Source of the DNA: Planctomycetaceae bacterium
GTDB lineage: Bacteria > Planctomycetota > UBA1135 > GCA-002686595
Assembly: GCA_013360535.1 (NCBI GenBank)
Contig: JABWBL010000366.1
Coordinates: 1 to 5,042, forward strand
Direction: 5' to 3'
DNA length: 5,042 nucleotides
Shown here one piece after another: positions 1 to 5,042 of the stretch (position 1 is its first letter; each line of letters starts with the position of its first letter). The translations under genes were made by a program, and so were the position numbers. The notes under the pieces were generated by a model that had not been told where the DNA came from, searched no databases, and saw only the letters and a list, made by a program, of their open reading frames with translations.

Positions 1-2124
1 GTCCATGGTGACGTGCTGGATGTTGGAGCCGGCCTCGGCGATCTCGGCGGCGACCTTGGCCAGCACGCCGCGGCGGTTCTCCGCCTCGATCTTGATGGCT
101 GCCTCGAACAGCTTGCCGGTGTCGCGCTCCCACTCGACGTCGACCCACTTGGCGCGCTCGGCGCGGCCGCGCACCGAGATGCTCGGACAGTCGGCCAGGT
201 GCACCACCAGGCCCTGGCCTTTCTTGATGACGCCGACGATGGGATCGCCGGGGATCGGCCGGCAGCAGTGCGCCAGCTGCACCGCCATGCCCTCGCTGCC
301 GCGGATCAGGATCGGCCCCTGCGGCTTCGGCTCGGCTGCCGGCTCGTCCTTCTCGATGCCCTCGGCCAGGCGACGCGCGACGATGGCCGGCAGACGCTTG
401 CCGAGGCCGATGTCGGTGAGCACCTCCATCTTCGACTTGGCGCCGCACTCCAGCACGAACTTGTCCCAGACGGCATCGCCGATGCGCTCGGCGGACAGCT
501 CGAGCGGCCGCAGCGCCTGCGCCAGCAGGCGCTCGCCCAGCGCCGCGGACTCCTCGAACTGCATGGTCTTGAGGAAGTGGCGGATCTGCGAGCGCGCCTT
601 GCCGGTCTTGACGTAGGACAGCCAGGCCGGGTTCGGATTGGCGTGCGTCGCCGTGATGATCTCGACCTGGTCGCCGTTGCGGAGCTCGGCGCGCAGCGGC
701 ATCAGCTCGTGGTTGATGCGGCAGGCGATGCAGCGGTTGCCGATGTCGGTGTGCACGGCGTAGGCGAAGTCCACCGGCGTCGAGCCGCGGATGCGGCAGG
801 CGATGCAGCGGTTGCCGATGTCGGTGTGCACGGCGTAGGCGAAGTCGACCGGCGTCGAGCCGCGCGGCAGCGGCAGGATCTTCCCCTTCGGCGTGAACAC
901 GTACACCTCGCCCGGGAAGAGGTCGATCTTGAGGTGCTCGAGGAACTCCGCCGAGTCGCCCGAGGCCGACTGCAGCTCGAGCAGCGACTGCAGCCACTTG
1001 TGCGTGCGCTGCTGCAGCTCGGAGAGACTTTTGTCGTCCTTGTAGAGCCAGTGCGAGGCCACCCCCGCCTCGGCGACGTGGTGCATCTCGGTGGTGCGGA
1101 CCTGCACCTCCACCGGCGTGCCGTAGGGGCCGATCAGCGTGGTGTGCAGCGACTGGTAGCCGTTGTCCTTGGGGATGGCGATGTAGTCCTTGAACTTGCC
1201 CGGCACCGGCTTGTAGAGCCCGTGCAGGGCGCCGAGCACCAGGTAACAGGTCGGCACGTCGCGCACGATGACGCGAAAGCCGTAGATGTCGAGCACCTGC
1301 GAGAAGGACAGCGACTTGCCGCGCATCTTGCGGTAGATGCCGTAGAGATGCTTCTCGCGGCCCATCACCTCGGCCTCGATGCCGGCCTCCTCCAGGCGCG
1401 CCCTGATGCCGGCGAGGATCTTGCCGACCACCTCGCGCCGGTTGCCGCGCGCCGCCTTGATGGCCTTCGCCAGCACGCGGTAGCGCAGCGGAAAGACGTG
1501 GCGGAAGGCCAGCTCCTGCAGCTCGCGATAGAGGTTGTTCAGCCCCAGCCGGTTGGCGATCGGGGCGTAGATCTCCAGCGTCTCGCGCGCGATGCGACGG
1601 CGCTTGTCCGGCCGCAGGGTGTCGAGCGTGCGCATGTTGTGCAGGCGGTCGGCCAGCTTGATGAGGATGACGCGCACGTCGCGCGCCATCGCCAGCAGCA
1701 TCTTGCGGAAGTTCTCCGCCTGGGCGTCCTCGATCGACTGGAACTCGATCTTGTCCAGCTTGGAGACGCCGTCGACCAGCTCGGCCGTCACCTTGCCGAA
1801 GCGCTCGGCGAGCGTCGCCAAAGTGATGTCGGTGTCCTCGGCGACGTCGTGCAGCAGCGCCGCCATCAGCGCCTGGGCGTCGAGGTGCCAGCCGGTGAGG
1901 ATGCCGGCCACCGCCAGCGGGTGCGAGAAGTAGGGGTCGCCGCTGATGCGGAACTGGTTCTTGTGCGCCTCGGCCGAGAAGCGGAAGGCCTCGGCCACGC
2001 GCTCGATGTCCTCGGCCCTGAGGTAGGTGCCGAGCAGCTCCCTCAGCTTCTCGAGCTGGAGGGTGAACTCAGTGTCGAAGGCTTGCGGGGTTTGTGCACC
2101 GGGAGAAGAAGCGGCGGCATGCAT
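1..2124 (-). CDS. spoT: Bifunctional (p)ppGpp synthetase/hydrolase SpoT (RelA/SpoT homologue), 3' end outside window
   Basis: This cytoplasmic enzyme makes and degrades the alarmone (p)ppGpp and controls the stringent response. The window holds 708 codons, with no stop before the left edge. Visible from the N-terminus: an HD hydrolase domain (His54, the His68-Pro pair, the catalytic His92-Asp93 in ALLHDVAEDTD, and KLADRLHNMRTL); the synthetase domain with GYQSLHT at residues 322-328; a TGS domain beginning about residue 405 (VYVFTPKG); the conserved-cysteine domain with HCCRPIPGD at 619-627; and the start of the C-terminal ACT domain, cut at residue 708. The family is usually about 700-750 residues, so some 50 are missing. 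The ATG at 2124 is chosen for its AGGAGG ribosome site and its position 27 bases after the rpoZ stop. Both hydrolase and synthetase motifs look intact, favouring SpoT over RelA. Oddity: residues 421-445 are repeated exactly as 446-470, inserting 25 extra residues into TGS. Wording is betaproteobacterial in style (inference). Confidence 0.95.
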   Translation of the reverse strand, partial: MHAAASSPGAQTPQAFDTEFTLQLEKLRELLGTYLRAEDIERVAEAFRFSAEAHKNQFRISGDPYFSHPLAVAGILTGWHLDAQALMAALLHDVAEDTDITLATLAERFGKVTAELVDGVSKLDKIEFQSIEDAQAENFRKMLLAMARDVRVILIKLADRLHNMRTLDTLRPDKRRRIARETLEIYAPIANRLGLNNLYRELQELAFRHVFPLRYRVLAKAIKAARGNRREVVGKILAGIRARLEEAGIEAEVMGREKHLYGIYRKMRGKSLSFSQVLDIYGFRVIVRDVPTCYLVLGALHGLYKPVPGKFKDYIAIPKDNGYQSLHTTLIGPYGTPVEVQVRTTEMHHVAEAGVASHWLYKDDKSLSELQQRTHKWLQSLLELQSASGDSAEFLEHLKIDLFPGEVYVFTPKGKILPLPRGSTPVDFAYAVHTDIGNRCIACRIRGSTPVDFAYAVHTDIGNRCIACRINHELMPLRAELRNGDQVEIITATHANPNPAWLSYVKTGKARSQIRHFLKTMQFEESAALGERLLAQALRPLELSAERIGDAVWDKFVLECGAKSKMEVLTDIGLGKRLPAIVARRLAEGIEKDEPAAEPKPQGPILIRGSEGMAVQLAHCCRPIPGDPIVGVIKKGQGLVVHLADCPSISVRGRAERAKWVDVEWERDTGKLFEAAIKIEAENRRGVLAKVAAEIAEAGSNIQHVTMD
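715..864. repeat. 75-bp in-frame tandem duplication inside the spoT TGS domain
   Basis: Bases 715-789 and 790-864 are direct adjacent copies of 75 bases with a single difference, C at 772 versus G at 847. The unit is a multiple of three and encodes 25 residues starting RGSTPVDFAYAVHTDIGN and ending CIACRI, so spoT stays open. The difference changes a Val codon from GTG to GTC and is silent. Other SpoT proteins carry this segment once, passing directly from it into the stretch seen here as NHELMPLR. An extra copy would be expected to disturb the compact TGS fold. Confidence 0.95.
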
Positions 2125-2131
2125 GGCTCAC

Positions 2132-2137
2132 CCTCCT
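2132..2137 (-). promoter_or_regulatory. Ribosome binding site of spoT
   Basis: On the minus strand the sequence reads AGGAGG, then seven bases (GTGAGCC), then ATG. This is a near-perfect Shine-Dalgarno match at ideal spacing. It sits in the 27-base gap between the rpoZ stop and spoT and decides the start codon at 2124 over the out-of-frame ATG at 2120. Confidence 0.85.
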
Positions 2138-2151
2138 CTCCCGCAAGGCGG

Positions 2152-2212
2152 TCAAGCCTGCCCGCGGTTGAGCACTTCCAGGCCGACCTTGCCGGTGGCG
2201 ATCTCGCGCAGG
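2152..2212 (-). pseudogene. rpoZ: 3' fragment of rpoZ, RNA polymerase omega subunit (5' part replaced)
   Basis: The last 20 or so codons read TLREIATGKVGLEVLNRGQA and end in TGA at 2154-2152. This matches the C-terminal tail expected of a betaproteobacterial omega subunit (LREIA followed by GK.G.E.LN.G.A). The position directly upstream of spoT, 27 bases away, is the classical rpoZ-spoT arrangement of proteobacteria, which supports the call despite its shortness. The conserved N-terminal body of omega is absent. Immediately upstream the same frame continues into a sigma factor, so only the 3' end of rpoZ survives here. The switch lies within or next to the codons for LREIA. Confidence 0.75.
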
Positions 2213-2658
2213 GTACGCCCTTCCGCGGCCAGGACGAGCACGGCGCGGTCGGCTTCGTGGAGGGTCCGCATGGCGCGGTGCCACATCTCCCGCGCGTCGA
2301 ACCGTCCCTCGGGATCGTCGCCCACGAGTTCGGGGGCGCGGGGGTTCGCGAAGGGGATCTCGCGCCGGTTGTAGGCGCGGTCGAGCCACTTGAGGCACTG
2401 GTTCATCGCGACCGTAGCGACCCACGCGCGGATCGCCACGTTCGGCTCGACGTTGGCGCGCAGGAGGTACCGGCCCGCCTCCATGCTTGCCCAGGCGCCG
2501 AGCATCACGTTCTGAACGACGTCCTTCCGGTCGCACGCCCGCACCCCCATGGACCGCACGATCCGGCGCACGAAGGGCGTGAGCCGGACGATCGCGCTCG
2601 GGTCGACGCGGGGCCGCCCGAGGCTCCTCCAGGCCGCGCGCCTCGGCGCGTACGGCAC
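2152..2658 (-). CDS. Hybrid frame: truncated sigma-70 family (ECF-like) sigma factor joined to the RpoZ tail
   Basis: A 168-codon frame whose middle is a sigma factor, the RNA polymerase subunit that directs promoter recognition. Residues about 24-95 look like sigma region 2: a first helix (IVRLTPFVRRIVRSMG), the core-binding stretch DRKDVVQNVMLGAW at 43-56, and the region 2.3/2.4-like AWVATVAMNQCLKWLDRAYN at 78-97. After an acidic linker (LVGDDPEGRFDAREMW) comes the first part of region 4 (TLHEADRAVLVLAAEGRTLREIA, 132-154). The DNA-binding helix-turn-helix should follow but is replaced by the omega tail from about residue 155. Residues 1-17 are the reverse strand of ccmF sequence, so the ATG at 2658 is not the native start. 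No RNA polymerase sigma-omega fusion of this form is known to me. I interpret it as an internal fragment of a myxobacterial-type sigma gene (bases about 2200-2610). Sigma identity is fairly sure; exact subfamily is unknown. Confidence 0.75.
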   Translation of the reverse strand: MPYAPRRAAWRSLGRPRVDPSAIVRLTPFVRRIVRSMGVRACDRKDVVQNVMLGAWASMEAGRYLLRANVEPNVAIRAWVATVAMNQCLKWLDRAYNRREIPFANPRAPELVGDDPEGRFDAREMWHRAMRTLHEADRAVLVLAAEGRTLREIATGKVGLEVLNRGQA

Positions 2659-4660
2659 GATCGCCCTCGTCGGGCTCGGCGTGCTGGTGCTCGCCTACGC
2701 GTTCGTGAGCCATGATTTCCGGCTCACCTACGTGGCCAATTACAGCGATCGGGCCACGACGACGCCCTACCTCGTCGCCGCGCTCTGGGGCGGTCAGGAC
2801 GGCTCGCTGCTCTGGTGGATGTTCCTGACATCCTTCTTCGCCGGGAGCTGCGTCTACTGGATGCGGCGGAGGTACCTGGAGCTTCAGCCCTACGTCATCG
2901 CGACGCTGATGGCGATCCTGATGTTCTTCGCGGTCCTGATGGTGTTCGCGACGAACCCCTTCGCGACGGGCGTGGCCGGCGCGCCGCTGGACGGCAAGGG
3001 GCTGAACCACCAGCTCCGCGACATCTACATGATCATCCACCCGCCGACCCTCTACGCGGGCTTCACGAGCTCGGCGGTCCCGTTCGCGTTCGCGATCGCG
3101 GCGCTCGCGACGGGCCGGCTGGACAACGAGTGGATCGTCGCCACGCGCAAGTGGATGCTCTTCTCGTGGCTGTTCCTCTCGATCGGCAACGTGCTCGGCA
3201 TGGTCTGGGCCTACAAGGAGCTCGGCTGGGGCGGCCCCTGGGCGTGGGATCCGGTCGAGAACGCGTCCTTCCTCCCGTGGCTCACCGCGAGCGCCTACGT
3301 GCACTCGACGATGATCCAGGAGCGCCGCGGCATGCTGAAGATCTGGAACGTCTTCCTCATCTGCGCGACGTTCTTCCTGACGATCTTCGGCACCTTCCTC
3401 ACGCGGTCGGGGCTCATCGCGAGCGTGCACTCGTTCGCGCAGTCGGGCATCGGCATCTTCTTCGTCTACTTCATGGGCGTCATCATCGCCGTCTGCGCGG
3501 CGCTGATCGTCTACCGCCTCCCGAAGCTCGCGAGCGAGGGCCGCTTCGAGGCCGTGCTCTCGCGCGAGGCGGCCTTCCTGGTGAACAACTGGGGCCTCTT
3601 GAGCATCGCGGTGTTCATCGCGCTCGCGACGCTCTGGCCGGCCCTGACCGAGAAGCTCTTCGAGCAGAAGTCGACGCTCGGGCCGACCTTCTACAACTCC
3701 TGGCTGCCGCCGGTCGCGCTGCTGGTCTTCCTGCTGATGGGCGCGGCGCCGCTGCTCGGCTGGCGCAAGACGTCGCCCGAGCTCTTCAGGAAGAGCTTCG
3801 CCGCGCCGGTCGCGTTCATGGCGCTCGTGGCCGCGCTCCACCTCCTGTTCGGCAAGAAGATCGGCTTCGCGCCGTTCGTCGAGGTCGACCCGATCTACCC
3901 GGGCGCGCTCGGCGACGGGCTCGCGAAGATGGCGTCCACGTACCCGTTCTTCACGACGGCGATCGCGGCCTTCAACCTCGCGGTCGTGGTGCAGGAGTTC
4001 CAGCGCGGGATGGCGGCGCGGCAGAAGGCCGCGGAGCAGAAGGGCGCGCCCGAGTCGCTCTTCGCGGCGTTCTACAACCTGGTCTCCAGGTCGCGGCGAC
4101 GCTACGGCGGCTACATCGTGCACGTCGGCATCGCGGTGATGTTCATCGGCTTCGCGGGCCGCGCCTGGGGCGTCGACAAGGAGGTCAGCCTCCACCCGGG
4201 CGACGAGGTCACGATCGCCGAGTACCGGCTGGTCTACGCGGGGCCCCGCATGGAGGTCGACGCCGAGAAGCGCATGATCTTCGCCGACCTCGACGTGGAG
4301 AGGAACGGCAAGCCCGTGGGCCGGATCAGCCCCGCGAAGTTCATCTACAAGTCGTCGCCCGAGGCGCCGTCGACCGAGGTCGCGCGGCACGTCACGGTGA
4401 AGAACGACCTCTACGTCATCATCGGGATGGCGAGCGCGCAGACCAAGGTCGCCTCGTTCCAGATGCACGTGAACAGCCTGATCTCGTTCATGTGGCTCGG
4501 CGCGGGGATCCTGGTGCTCGGCGCGCTGATCGCGATGTGGCCGGACGTCACGTTCGAGGAGGCGGGCGCGTTCGCGTACGTGCGGGCGGCCGGGTCGGTG
4601 GCGACGTCGGTGATGTTCGGCGTCCTGCTCGCGGGCGGCCCCTCGCTGGCCTACGGCGAG
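2612..4660 (+). CDS. ccmF: Cytochrome c maturation heme lyase subunit CcmF, 5' truncated
   Basis: CcmF is an inner-membrane subunit of the System I heme lyase, which with CcmH attaches heme from holo-CcmE to apocytochrome c. About 680 codons are present, with many hydrophobic spans. The WWD heme-handling motif is at 3227-3262 (WGGPWAWDPVEN). All four family histidines can be matched: the two periplasmic ones at 3038 (IIHPPTLY) and 3428 (ASVHSF), and the two membrane ones at 3302 (YVHSTM) and 4121 (YIVHVGIAV). Other anchors are YSDRATTTPYLVAALWGGQDGS near the start and GTFLTRSG near 3390. Compared with E. coli CcmF the first 30-50 residues, including the first helix, are missing. The frame continues upstream to an ATG at 2549, but that stretch is antisense sigma-gene sequence. 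After the last expected helix a further hydrophobic stretch follows (SVATSVMFGVLLAGG), then the frame passes into an unrelated protein near 4660. Lineage looks deltaproteobacterial/myxobacterial (inference). Confidence 0.93.
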
Positions 4661-4795
4661 GATGGCGCACTGCCGAAGCAGACGAAGGAATTGCTGGGCC
4701 TCGTCGCCTCGCTGGTGCTGCGCTGCGACGATTGCGTCAAGTACCACCTCGTCGAGGCGCGCAAGGCCGGCAACTCGCGCAAGGAAATGGTCGAG
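4661..4795 (+). pseudogene. Carboxymuconolactone decarboxylase / AhpD-like core fragment
   Basis: About 45 codons in the same frame as ccmF read GALPKQTKELLGLVASLVLR, then CDDC, VKYH and LVEARKAGNSRKEMVE. This is the conserved central helix pair of the CMD/AhpD-like family: a helix ending at a CxxC pair (4724 and 4733) with a His three residues further on (4745), then the AGxSRKEMVE turn. In AhpD-like members the CxxC...H set forms a thiol-disulfide redox centre. The family is usually about 100-150 residues. Here the N-terminal helix and the helix after EMVE (normally an AL..A..VGG-type stretch) are both absent, replaced by CcmF on the left and a GHMP kinase on the right. It cannot be a functional protein as it stands. 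Family assignment is fairly firm; the precise function (peroxidase partner versus decarboxylase) cannot be told. Confidence 0.75.
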
Positions 4796-5042
4796 CACGT
4801 CGACCAGATTCAACACGAACTGGTCCGCGAGGCCATGCGCATCACCGGCGTGAAGAGCGGTGTGGAAGTGACCATGCTCTCCGACATCCCGTCCCAGGGT
4901 TCCGGCCTGGGATCGTCAAGCAGTTTCACCGTCGGTCTTCTCAATGCCTTTCACCAGTACGTGCACCAACAAGTCGGCCCCGCCCAGCTCGCTGAAGAAG
5001 CCTGCGAAATCGAAATCGTCCGTTGCGGCAAGCCCATCGGCA
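4796..5042 (+). CDS. GHMP-family sugar kinase fragment, D-glycero-D-manno-heptose 7-phosphate kinase (HddA)-like
   Basis: The last 82 codons match the first half of a GHMP kinase. The ATP-binding glycine/serine loop GSGLGSSSS is at 4898-4924, preceded by SDIPSQ and followed by FTVGLLNAFHQY and then EEACEIEIVRCGKPIG, where the window ends. In HddA-type kinases, which phosphorylate the anomeric position of heptose 7-phosphate in the GDP-heptose route for surface polysaccharides, an analogous order occurs: a stretch like HVDQIQHELVREAMRITG, then the GLGSS loop, then the EIE..G.PIG segment. About 70 N-terminal residues with the first substrate motif are missing, replaced by the CMD fragment; the C-terminal half lies beyond the edge. 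Codon use is less GC-extreme than in ccmF (for example CAG-ATT-CAA, TCA-AGC-AGT), pointing to a different source. GHMP membership is firm; the heptose kinase call is moderate, and other sugar-1-kinases of the family remain possible. Confidence 0.8.

Larger units (their letters stand above)
2549..5042 (+). other. Composite open frame spanning antisense sigma, ccmF, CMD and GHMP kinase pieces
   Basis: Reading from the ATG at 2549, the frame has no stop for 831 codons to the right edge; the preceding in-frame stop is TGA at 2513-2515. It encodes about 20 residues antisense to the sigma gene, then CcmF, then the CMD core, then the GHMP kinase start. An automatic gene caller would probably report it as one protein. 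I list it to warn the reader: the domains are partial, have unrelated cellular locations (membrane versus cytoplasm) and switch without linkers, so it is best treated as three truncated genes in accidental frame register. Confidence 0.7.

Noticed and set aside
715..864. Repeat as part of a CRISPR array or minisatellite
   Set aside because: There are only two contiguous copies with no spacers, both coding for a conserved TGS segment; it is a simple tandem duplication.
2125..2151. Terminator or promoter between rpoZ and spoT
   Set aside because: The 27-base gap holds only the ribosome binding site; no inverted repeat with a T-run and no -35/-10 pair is visible.
2152..2658. A novel sigma-omega fusion protein controlling the stringent response
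   Set aside because: Sigma region 4 is cut inside its DNA-binding motif and only about 20 omega residues are attached; the switch is on a shared LREIA word, so a chimeric join explains it better.
13..2715. A 900-codon plus-strand open frame opposite spoT and the sigma gene
   Set aside because: It is the antisense of clearly recognisable SpoT, is rich in Leu/Arg/Asp/Val in the manner of GC-rich shadow frames, and shows no domain.
2069..4816. A 915-codon minus-strand open frame opposite ccmF, rich in Arg, Glu, His and Asp
   Set aside because: It looks like low-complexity charged coding but is the complement of a strongly conserved CcmF frame; it also overlaps the spoT start, rpoZ tail and sigma gene. 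Typical antisense artefact of very high third-position GC.
2815..4995. A 726-codon plus-strand open frame shifted relative to ccmF
   Set aside because: It overlaps CcmF on the same strand in another frame, is rich in Arg/Ala/Gly, and carries no recognisable motif.

Overview
This window reads as a patchwork of gene pieces, probably from at least two and perhaps four genomes, and not as one continuous locus. All pieces are GC-rich bacterial coding sequence. Every boundary falls inside a coding region, with genes cut at both sides and no intergenic DNA. I place four seams, near 2197-2212, 2600-2625, 4655-4668 and 4790-4800. Family and lineage assignments come from memory of protein families; no search was run.

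Layout: (A) 1-about 2212, minus strand, is the end of an rpoZ-spoT (omega subunit / ppGpp synthetase-hydrolase) operon of betaproteobacterial type, perhaps Rhodocyclales-like. spoT starts at 2124 behind a very good ribosome binding site and runs off the left edge inside its ACT domain. The last codons of rpoZ lie just upstream with normal spacing. spoT carries a 75-bp in-frame tandem duplication in its TGS domain. (B) About 2200-2610, minus strand, is a sigma-70-family (ECF-like) sigma factor of a kind I associate with Myxococcota, cut in region 4 where it runs into the rpoZ tail. (C) About 2612-4660, plus strand, is most of ccmF, the cytochrome c maturation heme lyase subunit, also deltaproteobacterial/myxobacterial in flavour, lacking its first 30-50 residues. 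(D) About 4660-4795, plus strand, is the CxxC core of a carboxymuconolactone decarboxylase/AhpD-like protein. (E) About 4795-5042, plus strand, is the ATP-binding part of a GHMP-family sugar kinase resembling heptose-7-phosphate kinase (HddA), cut by the right edge.

Segments C, D and E happen to share one reading frame, which stays open from an ATG at 2549 to the window end. A naive annotation would therefore show a CcmF-AhpD-GHMP kinase fusion, and likewise a sigma-omega fusion at 2152-2658. I regard both as products of chimeric joining and not as new systems, because the pieces are partial domains and two of the seams sit on short words plausible in both partners. The only functional unit that hangs together is rpoZ-spoT (RNA polymerase omega and the stringent response). 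No RNA genes, insertion sequences, CRISPR arrays, promoters or terminators could be supported, and there is no gene-free stretch over 300 bases.
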